Source of the DNA: Sedimentibacter sp. SX930
Lineage (GTDB): Bacteria; Bacillota; Bacilli; Lactobacillales; Aerococcaceae
Length of the DNA stretch: 64,000 nucleotides
Direction: 5' to 3'
NCBI GenBank assembly: GCA_002155105.1
Contig: MUZD01000003.1
Location: 186,001-250,000, forward strand
Within the stretch, counting starts at the first letter, position 1; every line of letters begins with the position of its first letter. Both the position numbers and the translations under genes were made by a program. The notes below the pieces were generated by a model. The model saw only the letters and a list, made by a program, of their open reading frames with translations, was not told the origin of the DNA and ran no database searches. Positions 18,409-28,875 of the stretch are shown here, in pieces.

Positions 18409-20343
18409 TTATTTGAAGTTTTTGATTTCAGATTGAACCTCAGCCAAGAAATCATCCATGCTGAAAGTAACCATTTCTTTCGAGCCATAACGGCGGACAG
18501 TTACGGTTCCGTTCAGCAATTCCTGATCTCCGATGACCAATTGGTAAGGTATTTTTTGAGTCTGGGAAGCACGGATTTTGTAACCCATCTTCTCGTTGCG
18601 GTCATCAACTTCGACGCGCATACCCAACTGTTCCATTACGGCTTTCAGTTCATATGCTTGATCGGCATGCAGATCAAGGTTGACAGGGATGATTGTTGCT
18701 TGGACAGGAGCCAACCATACCGGGAATGCACCTTTATACTCTTCGATCAGATACGCCACAAAACGTTCCATTGTGGAGATGACGCCACGGTGGATGACAA
18801 CCGGACGGTGGTTGTTTTCGCCGTCTTCGCCGACATAAGTCAGGTCAAAGCGCTCAGGCAACAGGAAGTCCAATTGGATAGTGGACATCGTTTCCTCCAA
18901 GCCCATCGCTGTCTTGAACTGTACATCCAATTTAGGGCCGTAGAAAGCAGCTTCGCCGACAGCTTCGAAGTATTCCAAACCGAATTCGTCCATCGCTTCC
19001 TTCAGCATCGCTTCCGCTTTGTTCCACATATCATCGTCATCGAAGTATTTCACTTTGTCTTCTGGATCGCGGTAGCTCAGACGGAAACGGTAATCGCTGA
19101 TCTGGAAGTCTGCATAAACATCCATGACCAACTGCAGCACACGTTTGAACTCGTCCTTGATTTGATCCGGACGGACAAATGCGTGGGCATCATTCAGAGT
19201 CATTTCGCGTACGCGTTGCAGACCGGACAAAGCGCCGCTCTTTTCGTAACGGTGCATCATGCCCAATTCGGCGATGCGGATCGGCAATTCGCGGTAGCTG
19301 TGGATGTCGTTCTTGTAGACCATCATGTGGTGCGGACAGTTCATCGGACGCAACACCAACATTTCGCCATCGCCCATATCCATCGGTGGGAACATGTCCT
19401 CATGGTAGTGGTCCCAGTGGCCGGAAGTCTTGTACAATTCCACATTCGCCATGATTGGTGTGTAGACGTGCTGGTAACCCAGGCTCACTTCTTTATCGAC
19501 AATGTAACGCTCAAGTGTGCGACGGATCGTTGCGCCTTTAGGCAACCAGAAAGGCAGGCCGGAACCGACTTCAGGGGAAATCATGAACAAGTCCAGCTCT
19601 TTGCCTAATTTGCGGTGATCGCGTTCTTTTGCTTCTTCGCGCATTTTGATGAATTCAGCCAAGGCTTTTTTATCGAAGAAGGCTGTTCCGTATACACGTT
19701 GCATCATTTTGTTGTTCGAGTTCCCTCTCCAGTAGGCACCCGCCAATGACAACAACTTGAAGACTTGGATTTTGCCTGTTGCCGGCACGTGGACGCCGCG
19801 GCAAAGGTCAGTGAAGTCATCTTGCGTGTAGACAGTGATGACGTCACCCTCAGGCAACGCTGTGATCAATTCGACTTTGTAAGGGTCGTTTGCGAAGATT
19901 TCCAATGCTTCCGCGCGGCTCACTTCACGTCTGACGATCGGATAGTTCGCCTTCACGATGTTCATCATTTCCGCTTCGACTTTCGGCAAGTCCTCTTCGG
20001 CAAGCTGCACTTCCATATCGGTATCATAGTAGAAACCAGTTTCAATCGCTGGACCGACACCGAAATGGATTTCAGGGAACAAGCGCGTCAAGGCGTGCGC
20101 CATCAAGTGGGCAGTCGAGTGGCGCAGGATACCCAATCCGTCTGCGTGATCCGGTGTCACGATTTCAAGCGAACCATTCGTCTCCAATGAACGGGTGAAA
20201 TCCACCAATTCCCCGTTGAATTTCCCTGCCAAAGCCTTTTTGGCCAGGCTGTTGCTGATGCTTTTTGCTACTTCTTCCACTGTTACGCCGGCTTCGAATA
20301 CTTTTACGGCGCCATCAGGAAAAGTGATTTTGATTTCTGACAT
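18409..20343 (-). CDS. thrS: Threonine-tRNA ligase
   Basis: A class II synthetase of 644 residues with all usual parts: N-terminal TGS domain ([16 protein letters not shown]), the editing SAD domain with [12 protein letters not shown] (zinc-type HxxxH near residue 74), the catalytic core with [15 protein letters not shown] (zinc Cys) and motif 2 [13 protein letters not shown], and the C-terminal anticodon-binding domain from about residue 540 ([15 protein letters not shown]). It charges tRNA-Thr and removes misacylated serine. A T-box leader upstream couples its expression to uncharged tRNA-Thr. Confidence 0.98.
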   Translation of the reverse strand: MSEIKITFPDGAVKVFEAGVTVEEVAKSISNSLAKKALAGKFNGELVDFTRSLETNGSLEIVTPDHADGLGILRHSTAHLMAHALTRLFPEIHFGVGPAIETGFYYDTDMEVQLAEEDLPKVEAEMMNIVKANYPIVRREVSRAEALEIFANDPYKVELITALPEGDVITVYTQDDFTDLCRGVHVPATGKIQVFKLLSLAGAYWRGNSNNKMMQRVYGTAFFDKKALAEFIKMREEAKERDHRKLGKELDLFMISPEVGSGLPFWLPKGATIRRTLERYIVDKEVSLGYQHVYTPIMANVELYKTSGHWDHYHEDMFPPMDMGDGEMLVLRPMNCPHHMMVYKNDIHSYRELPIRIAELGMMHRYEKSGALSGLQRVREMTLNDAHAFVRPDQIKDEFKRVLQLVMDVYADFQISDYRFRLSYRDPEDKVKYFDDDDMWNKAEAMLKEAMDEFGLEYFEAVGEAAFYGPKLDVQFKTAMGLEETMSTIQLDFLLPERFDLTYVGEDGENNHRPVVIHRGVISTMERFVAYLIEEYKGAFPVWLAPVQATIIPVNLDLHADQAYELKAVMEQLGMRVEVDDRNEKMGYKIRASQTQKIPYQLVIGDQELLNGTVTVRRYGSKEMVTFSMDDFLAEVQSEIKNFK

Positions 20344-20402
20344 GCTGATTCCTCCAATTAATTAAATTCTGTACGTACGTTGCGGATGGCAAAAAAGGCA
20401 AT

Positions 20403-20680
20403 AAAAAAAGCCCATCCCCAGCTTGTGCCGGAAATGGGACGTGTCTACGTGGTTCCACCCAAATTCAAAGAGTGCGACAGGCATCCGCTTAAGATTCTGT
20501 CTCATCCTTACTTGAACGCGATAACGAGCGTACCGTTTCCCCCTACTGCAGTTTCAGGGAATCTCTCGAAAGGGGTCGATACATGATTGATTAGGATGTT
20601 CCACCAAGCCATCCCTCGCTAAAAATCAGTTCATCCATCGGTGTCTTTCTCATCGATTTGTCTTTCGTTTCATCTGTAGT
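20403..20680 (-). promoter_or_regulatory. T-box leader of thrS
   Basis: On the minus strand the leader contains the T-box core GGGTGGAACCACG (near 20448-20460), followed by the terminator GTCCCATTTCC..GGGGATGGGC and TTTTTTT (20403-20440). Upstream, AGCGAGGGATGGCTTGGTGG resembles the AG-bulge and distal loop of Stem I. A threonine specifier ACC is plausible but was not fixed by folding. Uncharged tRNA-Thr would favour antitermination. Confidence 0.9.
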
Positions 20681-20682
20681 CC

Positions 20683-20711
20683 ATTTAAACACAAAAAACA
20701 ATTGTTTTCAA
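20683..20711 (-). promoter_or_regulatory. Candidate promoter of the thrS T-box transcript
   Basis: Minus-strand TTGAAA and TTAAAT with a 17-bp spacer directly before the T-box leader. Confidence 0.6.
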
Positions 20712-20727
20712 GTTTAAAATAAGAAAA

Positions 20728-20842
20728 GCTGAACGGGTTCGCTTAGCCCTGATTAAGGAAACACTGTGACCTAAACGGTCAAGTGTATCATGCCTCTAAG
20801 CGATTGAAATCGCAAGAGTCATGACAATTTAGGAAATCGTGC
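20728..20842. repeat. Mosaic hairpin repeat after dnaI (partial, with inserted module)
   Basis: Begins with the common left arm GCTGAACGGGTTCGCTTAGC and ends with TTTAGGAAATCG, as in the element at 8351, but between them holds a roughly 73-bp module (20754-20826) with two nested hairpins. The same module occurs at 28915-28987. The right arm of the parent element is missing; the repeat abuts the dnaI stop codon. Confidence 0.8.
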
Positions 20843-21769
20843 CTACTGCTCGAAGCGGCGGTTCTTCCCGGTCATAGGAATCTCGCGCGATAAGAAGCGG
20901 ATCCGCTCCATCAGACGTTTCGCCTTCATCGGCTCGTCATCGCCCCGGTTGCCCATGCGCAAATGCTCCTCCAACTGCTGCATCGTAAAGTTGGAACTGA
21001 AGAATGTCGGCAAGTTTTCCTGCATCCGGTACTGGAGGATGACGCCGAGCACTTCATCACGGATCCAGGTGGAATTGGCCTCAGCTCCGATGTCGTCCAA
21101 CATCAGGATCTCCGCCTTCTTCACGGCATCGATCTTTTCGTTGACCGTGTTGCTCTGGATCGCCTGCTTCATCTCCATCGTGAAGGTCGGGTAATGCATC
21201 AGTGTCGTCAGATGGCCACCCATCGCCAATTCATGCGCAATCGCACCCAACAGATAGGATTTCCCTACTCCGAATGGACCATAGAAATAAAGCGCTTGGT
21301 GATGCACTTTCGGATTCCCATTGAATGAATCAATGAAATTCAACGATTCCAGAATGGCCGGCATCCGCTCGTTCGATTGGACAAACCGATCCAAAGTCGC
21401 CGTGCGGACATCCTTCGGCATCGACATGGAATGGACGCGGCTCCGCAATTCCTTTTCTTTTTCCCTCGCCATCGTCTCGTCCGTCGGTGTATAGACGACA
21501 TCTATGTAACCGGCATTCAATACAAGGTGCGGCTCATAGCCTGGATTCTGCGATTCTTTCCCCAGCTTGATCTTCTCTTTTTCCTGCACATATTCGTGCA
21601 ATTTTGAATAACTTCTCTCGACGATTTCCCGCGTCAGGCGTTCTTCGTGTTTCTGGAAGAACGCTTGGACATCGGCATCCTTCATGATTGTGTCGATCAT
21701 GCCTTTGTAGCGTTGGCTGATTTCGGGATTATTCATATATTTGTAGAATGCTCTTCCGATATGATCCAT
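20843..21769 (-). CDS. dnaI: Primosomal helicase loader DnaI
   Basis: A 308-residue AAA+ ATPase that loads the replicative helicase DnaC (DnaB-type) during initiation and restart. The Walker A motif YFYGPFGVGKSYLLGA is near residue 165 and Walker B ILMLDDIGAE near residue 228, with sensor residues in FFSSNF. The N-terminal helicase-binding part ends near residue 130. The ATG at 21769 overlaps the dnaB stop codon by one base, so the two are translationally coupled; a GTG one codon earlier is possible. Confidence 0.95.
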   Translation of the reverse strand: MDHIGRAFYKYMNNPEISQRYKGMIDTIMKDADVQAFFQKHEERLTREIVERSYSKLHEYVQEKEKIKLGKESQNPGYEPHLVLNAGYIDVVYTPTDETMAREKEKELRSRVHSMSMPKDVRTATLDRFVQSNERMPAILESLNFIDSFNGNPKVHHQALYFYGPFGVGKSYLLGAIAHELAMGGHLTTLMHYPTFTMEMKQAIQSNTVNEKIDAVKKAEILMLDDIGAEANSTWIRDEVLGVILQYRMQENLPTFFSSNFTMQQLEEHLRMGNRGDDEPMKAKRLMERIRFLSREIPMTGKNRRFEQ

Positions 21770-23202
21770 CACTCATCCCCTGCCTTTCCGCTACTCTTTA
21801 ATTTTTTGATGCGTTCATTCAGTTTTTGTTGCGCTTCCGGCGTCAGCGGTGTTTCCACAACCGACTTATGTTCCTCTTTAGCCCAATCCGGCAAGTTTTC
21901 TTTCTTGCGCGCCACCGTTTTCCCGTAATTCTTTGCGGTCGTTCGGCTGGCTGCCCGCTTCTCCGCTTTCGCTTTCATCTCGCCGGCGAATTGCTTCGCT
22001 TTCGCCAACGCTTTTTCGGGCGAATCGACGCCGTCCTGCAGCCAATCGTTTGCGATGGCTTCCACATAGGCCTTGGAAAGATGCGGATTGTTGAGGATGA
22101 CCAACACATAGTGCGTCAATACGTTGAGCACACTCGGTTTGAAATCAGCCTTTTCCATCAGCGTACGCAGCAATTGCGTCTCCGAGGCGGTCACGATGCC
22201 GCCTTTCTGCTTTTTGATGCTGGTCAAAAATTGATGCGGCGTCAATTGTTCGCACGCCTTGATGAACGAGATCTCTTCACTGGAAAAGCGTGCCTGGATC
22301 AATTTTTGTTCCCGGCCTTTTTCAGTATCTTTAGCCAGTTGGATGCTCTGGGTGACTTTGTCCTTTACTTCCAAACGGGTGCTGTGTCTCTGTTCATAGG
22401 CATCGGATACAATTTTTTTGAGCGCTTCTCCGTCTACTTTGCCCGATTCGATATCGGCGGCCTCCAGAATGAACTGGGCCATCTGCAGTTCGTCGCAACC
22501 ATACAGCGTGTAGAGGATAGTGATCGTGTGTTCCAATTCCTTTGTGATGGAATCACGTTTGACGAATTGCTTGTTCAACAGCTGCCGGAAAAACGAGAAG
22601 TCAAACCCCTCGTTCTCGATTACGGGCAGGCTTGCCGCGTTATCACCCAACAACGTATTATCATTCTGCCGCATCCGCGCTTGCTCCGTAAAGGCACTTT
22701 CCGAGAAAGAAAAAACATCCAAAAAGGACTTGGTGATATTTTCCGCATTTTTTACGTCGCGGACTTGCCGGCTGAACCGCTGCTGCAACTCGCGGTATTT
22801 CCTTTCGCCGACTTTTTCATACAACAGCAACCCCATCAGGTCATCACTGAAAAAAGCATGACTGGACAGCGGCTGCTGCAATTCGTATAGGTACTGCTTC
22901 TCAGGCTCGTTCACCAGAAATGTCTTCAGCAAACCGATCCCTTCCAATTTCACGCGCGCTTGATAGAACTCTTGGATTCCGCTGTTCGATAAAGCCAATA
23001 ATTCGGTGTGAAGCAACTCCTTGCTCCAATAGCTCTCCTGCGGAATCTCCGCAAGCAGCGTCAAATAGAGGCTGAATGCTTGCGGTCCGATGATGGGCTG
23101 ATACAATTGGGTCAGGATTTTGCGGTCCACATCGGAAATCAAGTTCGTCTGGCTTGCTCTGAAAGAATCCTTAGGACTTATATTTTGCCATGGATAGCTC
23201 AT
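21769..23202 (-). CDS. dnaB: Replication initiation and membrane attachment protein DnaB
   Basis: A 477-residue protein of the Gram-positive DnaB family (not the helicase), which acts with DnaD and DnaI to load helicase at oriC and attaches the origin to membrane. The N-terminal winged-helix domain starts [17 protein letters not shown]; the two DnaB/DnaD C-terminal motifs lie in the last half, including [20 protein letters not shown], which contains the YxxxIxxxW-related element in changed form. A basic C-terminal tail follows. Its ATG overlaps the nrdR stop by four bases (ATGA). Confidence 0.93.
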   Translation of the reverse strand: MSYPWQNISPKDSFRASQTNLISDVDRKILTQLYQPIIGPQAFSLYLTLLAEIPQESYWSKELLHTELLALSNSGIQEFYQARVKLEGIGLLKTFLVNEPEKQYLYELQQPLSSHAFFSDDLMGLLLYEKVGERKYRELQQRFSRQVRDVKNAENITKSFLDVFSFSESAFTEQARMRQNDNTLLGDNAASLPVIENEGFDFSFFRQLLNKQFVKRDSITKELEHTITILYTLYGCDELQMAQFILEAADIESGKVDGEALKKIVSDAYEQRHSTRLEVKDKVTQSIQLAKDTEKGREQKLIQARFSSEEISFIKACEQLTPHQFLTSIKKQKGGIVTASETQLLRTLMEKADFKPSVLNVLTHYVLVILNNPHLSKAYVEAIANDWLQDGVDSPEKALAKAKQFAGEMKAKAEKRAASRTTAKNYGKTVARKKENLPDWAKEEHKSVVETPLTPEAQQKLNERIKKLKSSGKAGDE

Positions 23203-23744
23203 TGTTCATTGTCTTCCTTTCCGGGGGCTGCCTCGTTGGAAGGAGCATCGGATGGTTGGATGTCTGAAGCTTCAGCAGCCGCTTGTTCGGCTTTTTTCTT
23301 CTCCATGTTCTTCAATTCATCGAGGAAGGTTTTCCGGTCCGAAAATTGGCGGTAAACACTTGCGAAACGGATATAGGCGACGTCGTCTATTTTGGATAAC
23401 TTATCCATGACGTATTCCCCGATGACGATGCTGGATACTTCATTTTCTCCAAGCGCTCGGATTTCGGCTTCCACCTCATTGACGACAGTCTCCAGTTGTT
23501 CGAGGGCGATCGGCCGTTTTTCGCAGGAGCGGATCAATCCCCGCAACAACTTTTCACGGCTGAACTCTTCGCGCGCGCCATTTTTTTTGATGACAAGCAA
23601 CGGCGTTTGCTCGATCCTTTCGAATGTAGTGAAGCGGAAATGGCATTGTTCGCATTCGCGACGGCGGCGGATGGCTTTCCCGTCATCAGCCGGACGACTA
23701 TCGACAACACGCGATCCGTGATAGTGACATTTTGGGCATTGCAT
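23199..23744 (-). CDS. nrdR: Transcriptional repressor NrdR
   Basis: A 181-residue regulator of ribonucleotide reductase genes. The zinc ribbon is [17 protein letters not shown] with a second pair CEQCHFRF, followed by an ATP-cone domain ([22 protein letters not shown]) that senses ATP and dATP. The core is standard, but the C-terminus is about 30 residues longer than usual, with an alanine, glutamate and proline-rich low-complexity tail. It is the first of nrdR-dnaB-dnaI, an order common in Bacillota. Confidence 0.96.
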   Translation of the reverse strand: MQCPKCHYHGSRVVDSRPADDGKAIRRRRECEQCHFRFTTFERIEQTPLLVIKKNGAREEFSREKLLRGLIRSCEKRPIALEQLETVVNEVEAEIRALGENEVSSIVIGEYVMDKLSKIDDVAYIRFASVYRQFSDRKTFLDELKNMEKKKAEQAAAEASDIQPSDAPSNEAAPGKEDNEQ

Positions 23745-23839
23745 CGGCTTTCCCCCTTTTCTTTCCTTTATTATCGCTTCATTATAACATACTTGTGGCT
23801 CAAAAACCTTGAAAAGATGGTCTTTCCGGGACCATCAGG

Positions 23840-24439
23840 TTAGGCGGAAAGATGTCCGTGCAGCCATTCGTTGACTTGTTTTTCGGTTTCTTCGATAGTC
23901 CCGGAATTGTCGATGACAAAGTCCGCCAGCTCTTTTTTCTTTTCGATCGAAAGCTGACTTTGCATCCTCCGGGTGGCTTCCTCCGCATCCAAATGATTGC
24001 GGCTCATCAGCCTTTGCAATTGCAGCTCTTCCGGAACATAGACGACCATCACGGCATCGCAGCTGCCCTCATACCCGCCTTCGTACAGCAGTGGGATATC
24101 CAGCACAATCAAATTGTGCCCTTCCGAAATATAACGCTCTTTTTCCGCCTGTATCCAATCATTGATGCGCTCTTTCAGCAACGCATCCAGTTCTTTACGC
24201 TTCTCCCTATCCGAAAAGATCAGCGCTCCCAAACGTTTGCGATCCAGCGTGCCATCAGGCAGCAGATAGGCTTCCCCAAAATGTTCGATGATGTCCGCTA
24301 ACCCCGGCGCACCCGGAAGAACGACAGCCCTTGCTCCCAAGTCTGCATCGACAACCGGAATGCCCGCAGACAAAAACAGCTTCGCTACAGTCGATTTCCC
24401 TGTAGCGATGCTTCCTGTAAGACCCAATATATAACTCAT
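23840..24439 (-). CDS. coaE: Dephospho-CoA kinase
   Basis: A 199-residue P-loop kinase for the last step of coenzyme A synthesis. It starts MSYILGLTGSIATGKSTVAK with Walker A at residues 9-16, has VVDADLGARAVV (substrate contact) and the LID region RNHLDAEEATRRMQSQ. It lies 6 bases after mutM on the same strand, a pairing found in many Bacillota, and 95 bases before nrdR. Confidence 0.96.
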   Translation of the reverse strand: MSYILGLTGSIATGKSTVAKLFLSAGIPVVDADLGARAVVLPGAPGLADIIEHFGEAYLLPDGTLDRKRLGALIFSDREKRKELDALLKERINDWIQAEKERYISEGHNLIVLDIPLLYEGGYEGSCDAVMVVYVPEELQLQRLMSRNHLDAEEATRRMQSQLSIEKKKELADFVIDNSGTIEETEKQVNEWLHGHLSA

Positions 24440-24445
24440 GTTCGT

Positions 24446-25330
24446 TTATCTCGCCCCTTTGTACGCAACGTCGGTGATGTCTGCTGCCTTCGAACGCGTC
24501 TTCGGCAGTTGTTGACAATGCGGACAATAATGCGTCCCTCTCTGTGCAACCCTTATTTTTTCGATCGGATGGCCGCAGTTTGGACAAGGTTGTCCGGTCT
24601 GTCCGTAGACGGCAAGGGAGACTTGGAATTTACCTGCCTCACCCAACGTGTTTTTGTAGGTCCGGATAGTCGACCCTCCGGCTTCCACCGATCTGCTGAT
24701 CACATCGATGATGGCTTCCTGCAGTCTTTTGGCTGCAGCCGGCCCGATCGTGTCGGCTTCTTGAAGGGGATGGATCCTGGCTTGGAAAAGCGACTCATCC
24801 GCATAGATATTTCCGACGCCGGCAACAATGTTCTGGTCAAGGATGACCGCTTTGATCGCCCGATGCGACTTGGCAAGATCTTTCTTGAACTTGCTCAATT
24901 TGAAGAAATCCGCGGTCGGTTCCGGCCCCATCTTTTTGAAAGGTTCATAATCATCCCGCTTTTCGATCGGCAACAGCGTGAATTTGCCGAACTTGCGCAC
25001 GTCAAGGTAACGCAATTGGCGGCCATCGGCGAGATAAAAAATGACATGGGTATGCTTCTTGATCGGTTCACCGGATTCGCTCACCTCATATTTGCCTTCC
25101 ATCCGCAGATGGGAAATCATCGCCCAGTGGTCCAACAAGAAAATCAGATACTTGCCGCGGCGTTCGATGGTGTTGATCTGTTCCCCCCGCAGGACCGTCT
25201 TGAACCGTTCCGTGGAGAAAGGCGGCGTGATCATACGATCCCAAAAGACGGCTACATCTATGATGACGGCTCCTCCGACAAGGTTAACGAGCCCCTTGCG
25301 GATGGTTTCTACTTCTGGCAATTCCGGCAT
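24446..25330 (-). CDS. mutM: Formamidopyrimidine-DNA glycosylase
   Basis: A 294-residue bifunctional glycosylase and AP lyase that removes 8-oxoguanine and related lesions. The mature N-terminus PELPEVETIR provides the catalytic proline and glutamate, the middle has the helix-two-turn-helix region NIVAGVGNIYADESLF, and the C-terminal zinc finger is CPNCGHP with HYCPHC. It is encoded between polA and coaE, the usual Gram-positive polA-mutM-coaE order, 37 bases after polA. Confidence 0.98.
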   Translation of the reverse strand: MPELPEVETIRKGLVNLVGGAVIIDVAVFWDRMITPPFSTERFKTVLRGEQINTIERRGKYLIFLLDHWAMISHLRMEGKYEVSESGEPIKKHTHVIFYLADGRQLRYLDVRKFGKFTLLPIEKRDDYEPFKKMGPEPTADFFKLSKFKKDLAKSHRAIKAVILDQNIVAGVGNIYADESLFQARIHPLQEADTIGPAAAKRLQEAIIDVISRSVEAGGSTIRTYKNTLGEAGKFQVSLAVYGQTGQPCPNCGHPIEKIRVAQRGTHYCPHCQQLPKTRSKAADITDVAYKGAR

Positions 25331-25367
25331 AAGCAGCCCCCTTTCTTTTTATCAGATTGTTCCTTGT

Positions 25368-28019
25368 TTATTTTGCTTCATACCAGCTGTCGCCGAAATT
25401 GCTGTCCACTTTAAGCGGCACAGCCAAGGAGACAGCATGCTCCATGATTTCCGGCACCAATTTTTCCAATACCGGAATTTCTTCTTCCGGGCATTCGAAG
25501 ATCAGTTCATCGTGAACCTGCAAAAGCATGTTCGCTTGAAGACCTTTTTCCTTGAGGACTTTATCCATCCGGACCATTGCCACTTTGATGATATCAGCGG
25601 CAGTGCCTTGAATCGGCGAATTGATGGCAGTGCGTTCCGCAAAGGAGCGCAGATTGAAGTTGCGGTTATGGATGTCAGGCAGGTAGCGGCGTCTGTGGAA
25701 TAACGTTTCGACATAACCGTTCTCTTTCGCTTCTTTGACGATGTCCTCCATAAATTGCTTCACACCTGGATATTTTTCGAAATAACGGTCAATGAACTCC
25801 TGAGCGGCTTTTCGGGTGATGTTCAGGTTTTGGGACAAACCATAATCGCTGATTCCGTAAACAACCCCAAAATTGACGGCTTTCGCTTGTCGGCGTAGAT
25901 TGGCGGTGACGTCTTCCGGTTTCTCGATGCCAAAAACACGCATCGCGGTCGAGGTATGGATATCCTGGCCTTCCAGGAAAGCTTCGCGCAGATGCTCATC
26001 CCCGGAAATATGCGCCAGCACGCGCAATTCAATCTGTGAATAGTCGGAGGCGAACAGCTTCCAACCTTCTTGTTGCGGAACGAAAGCTTGTCTGATTTTC
26101 CGGCCTTCCTCCATCCGGATCGGGATGTTCTGCAGGTTCGGATCGACGGAACTCAAACGGCCGGTCTGCGTCAATGTCTGTTGATAGCGCGTATGGATCT
26201 TTCCGGTTTCCGGTTTGATGAATTTCAAGAGCCCTTCCACGTAGGTCGATTGCAACTTGGACAACTGTCGGTAATTCAGGATGTGCTCAACGATCGGCGC
26301 TTGCGCCTGCAGTTTTTCCAGCACATCGACCGCTGTCGAATAGCCCGTTTTCGTCTTTTTGATGGCGGGCAAGCCCATCTTCTCGAACAGGATGACACCC
26401 AGCTGCTTCGGTGAGTTGATGTTGAACTCTTCCCCCGCTTCGGCATAGATGGTTTTCTCAATTTCAAGCAAACGGCCGGCAAATTCCTCTTTCATTGTCA
26501 AAAGACGCTGCGGTTCCACCTTGATCCCCTGGATTTCCATGTGCGCCAACACAAACGACAATGGCAACTCCATTTCGTAATACAGGTCTTTTTGTACATT
26601 ACTTTCCAGTTCCGCGTTCAATTGGGCAAACAGCGCTTGGATCGCTTTCACTTTGCGCGCCAAATGATCATGCAACACAGTGTCTTCGGGAACCGCAGTT
26701 TTAGCCCCTTTTCCGTAGATGGCCTCATCAAAGGAGACATCGTTGTAGCCATATTCCTGGGCGACTTGGGCCAGGTCTTTGCTGTTGTCCTTCGCATTCA
26801 GGATATAGGAAGCCAATAGGATATCAAAGTCGATGCCTGCCAGCGCGATGCCGGCATAATGCAGCATGACCATCGTCCGTTTGCCATCGTACACGATTTT
26901 ATTGGCTTCGGCATTCTCAGCCCATTCCTTAAAAGCATGGCTAGCCTGCACTGTTTCCAATGAAGCTGTGTATATTTTTTCGTCCGTGCCCCAGCTGACT
27001 GCGAGGATTTTCCCGTCGTGGTAGTTGTCTTCAAGCATCTCCACATACAGAGCCATCCGGTCCGTAAAATGCTCGGGACGGATTTCCGTCAGGACTTCGA
27101 AATGGATATCTTCGAAGGATTCCGAGCGGTCTTCCGAAGCCACGCCCAGCTTGTCCAGGAAGCCGTTGAAATCCATTTCGCGATAGAAGTCGGTCAGTTT
27201 GTCGATCTGTTTGCCTTCAACCGCAAGGTCATCGAGCTTCAATGTCACCGGCGAATCCAGATCGATCGTAGCCAGCGTTTTGCTCATGAATGCATTTTCT
27301 TTGTCATTGATGAGATTTTCTTTCATCTTGCTTTTCTTCAGTTCATCGACATGCTCGTAAAGGTTTTCGATGGAACCATATTCGGTAAGAAGCTTCAAAG
27401 CAGTCTTCTCGCCGACTTTGGTGACGCCCGGATAATTATCCGAGGAATCCCCCATCAGACCTTTCATGTCGATGATCTGTTTCGGTTCGATGCCGTATTC
27501 TTCACGGATGACGTCCGGGGTGTAGGATTTCAATTCCGACACGCCTTTGACGGTGATGTCGACCCGGATATTATCTGTCGTCAATTGGATCATATCCTTA
27601 TCGCCTGAAATGATGACGACATCATAGCCGGCCTGATCGGCCATCCGCGAGTAGGTCCCGATGATGTCATCGGCTTCATAATTTACCAATTCATAGGTCT
27701 TGCCTCCGAAAGCATGGACCAAGACGCCGAAATAAGGCCACTGTTCGGACAACTCCGACGGCATGCTGGCACGCCCGCCTTTGTAATCGCCATAAAGGGC
27801 ATTACGGAAGGTCGTTTTACCTGAATCGAATGCAACCAACAGATGCGAAGGCTCTTCTGTCTGGAAGATGCGTTCCAATATATTATTGAAGGCGTAGAGA
27901 GCGTTCGTATGCAATCCGTTCTTGTTGCGGAACCCATCCAGATTCGGCAATCCGAAAAAGGATCTGAAAGCCACACTGCTGCCATCCACCAATAGTAATT
28001 TTTTCTTTTTATCAGTCAT
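25368..28019 (-). CDS. polA: DNA polymerase I
   Basis: An 883-residue family A polymerase that fills gaps and removes RNA primers. The N-terminal 5'-3' nuclease (about residues 1-290) shows LLLVDGSSVAFRSFFG, YEADDIIGTYSR and DMKGLMGDSSDNYPG. The middle 3'-5' exonuclease fold lacks the metal-binding DxE pair (ALYVEMLEDNYHDG stands there), so proofreading is probably absent, as in Bacillus relatives. The polymerase has motif A DYSQIELRVLAHISGD near residue 660 and motif C QVHDELIFE near residue 836. It heads the polA-mutM-coaE series. Confidence 0.98.
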   Translation of the reverse strand: MTDKKKKLLLVDGSSVAFRSFFGLPNLDGFRNKNGLHTNALYAFNNILERIFQTEEPSHLLVAFDSGKTTFRNALYGDYKGGRASMPSELSEQWPYFGVLVHAFGGKTYELVNYEADDIIGTYSRMADQAGYDVVIISGDKDMIQLTTDNIRVDITVKGVSELKSYTPDVIREEYGIEPKQIIDMKGLMGDSSDNYPGVTKVGEKTALKLLTEYGSIENLYEHVDELKKSKMKENLINDKENAFMSKTLATIDLDSPVTLKLDDLAVEGKQIDKLTDFYREMDFNGFLDKLGVASEDRSESFEDIHFEVLTEIRPEHFTDRMALYVEMLEDNYHDGKILAVSWGTDEKIYTASLETVQASHAFKEWAENAEANKIVYDGKRTMVMLHYAGIALAGIDFDILLASYILNAKDNSKDLAQVAQEYGYNDVSFDEAIYGKGAKTAVPEDTVLHDHLARKVKAIQALFAQLNAELESNVQKDLYYEMELPLSFVLAHMEIQGIKVEPQRLLTMKEEFAGRLLEIEKTIYAEAGEEFNINSPKQLGVILFEKMGLPAIKKTKTGYSTAVDVLEKLQAQAPIVEHILNYRQLSKLQSTYVEGLLKFIKPETGKIHTRYQQTLTQTGRLSSVDPNLQNIPIRMEEGRKIRQAFVPQQEGWKLFASDYSQIELRVLAHISGDEHLREAFLEGQDIHTSTAMRVFGIEKPEDVTANLRRQAKAVNFGVVYGISDYGLSQNLNITRKAAQEFIDRYFEKYPGVKQFMEDIVKEAKENGYVETLFHRRRYLPDIHNRNFNLRSFAERTAINSPIQGTAADIIKVAMVRMDKVLKEKGLQANMLLQVHDELIFECPEEEIPVLEKLVPEIMEHAVSLAVPLKVDSNFGDSWYEAK

Positions 28020-28040
28020 CTGTGTACATCCTAACTCTGC

Positions 28041-28586
28041 TTATTCTGAATCGTCTGCTGTGCTGGTTGCGGAATCAACTTCCGAAACGACGGCTTCCCC
28101 GACTTCAGTTTGCTCGCTCATGACCACGTTCTCTTCCTCATCAAAGATCAACTTGCGAGGCGTCTCAACGATCAATTCAGCATCCAACACTCGTTCATTT
28201 TCCATATTCGTTCCGACAACGCTGATCGTCACTTGTTCGCGGCGCTCATCCACGCGCTCGACTTCGAAATTGAACGTGATCGTGCTGTTGTGGTAGATTG
28301 GTTCAATCACATTCAAAGAAACGTCCACAATATGTGAACCCGGACCCGGTAAATGTTTGGAAACGTTGCTCGTCAAAATCCCCACCAACAAAACAGTTGG
28401 CACGATCGGTTTATGGAACCGAGTCGTCTGCGAATAATCATGTTGAATATAGAGCGGGTTTCCGTCATTCGTCAATCCAAGATACAGCAAAATATCTTTG
28501 TCTTCGATGATTTCCGTGACGGTCAGCGAATCCCCCTCTTGAATTTCATCAATCGATTTTCCAAGCTTTATATCTTTCAGACCCAT
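28041..28586 (-). CDS. MaoC-like hotdog-fold protein (putative (R)-hydratase)
   Basis: A 181-residue protein with a MaoC/PhaJ-type hotdog domain. DILLYLGLTNDGNPLYIQHDYSQ resembles the hydratase motif with catalytic aspartate and histidine positions, and IVPTVLLVGILTSNVSKHLPGPGS matches the following core. Family members hydrate trans-enoyl-CoA or act in fatty acid metabolism; the precise substrate is unknown. The last 40 residues form an acidic, serine and glutamate-rich tail that is unusual. The start at 28586 follows GGAAAAGTG. It is 21 bases before polA and may be cotranscribed with it, without an obvious functional link. Confidence 0.8.
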   Translation of the reverse strand: MGLKDIKLGKSIDEIQEGDSLTVTEIIEDKDILLYLGLTNDGNPLYIQHDYSQTTRFHKPIVPTVLLVGILTSNVSKHLPGPGSHIVDVSLNVIEPIYHNSTITFNFEVERVDERREQVTISVVGTNMENERVLDAELIVETPRKLIFDEEENVVMSEQTEVGEAVVSEVDSATSTADDSE

Positions 28587-28714
28587 TTTCACTTTTCCTT
28601 TCTTTGAACACATATATGTCTATCATATCAAAAACGCCGTTCCGATAAAAGCCGTTTAGCTGTTTGAAACCATTTATTCCAAAAAGCGCAACAAGCCCCC
28701 CGCTTGCTTGCATC

Positions 28715-28744
28715 AAAAAAGCCCAGGAAGCGATCCCTGGACTA
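28715..28744 (-). terminator. Terminator of the murC transcript
   Basis: On the minus strand AG.CCAGG and CCTGG.CT pair around eight bases and are followed by TTTTTT. It lies beyond the two hairpin elements at 28747-29024, so these would be inside the murC 3' untranslated region. Confidence 0.75.
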
Positions 28745-28746
28745 AT

Positions 28747-28871
28747 AGTGTGTGATGAATCCTGAGCTCAGAGTTTGAGCACTAACGCTGTTCAGGACCA
28801 AGCAGCCCGGTTTTGGCTGAGTGGGCCTGAACAGCGTTAGGCGGAGAACTCTAGGATTCAGAACCGTTCTA
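28747..28871. repeat. Structured repeat unit A downstream of murC
   Basis: Borders are AGTGTGTGATGA at the left and TCAGAACCGTTCTA at the right. Inside, GAATCCT pairs with AGGATTC, AGAGTT with AACTCT, and the core is a perfect 15-bp inverted repeat CTAACGCTGTTCAGG (28782-28796) and its complement (28826-28840). Confidence 0.85.
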
Positions 28872-28875
28872 AAAC

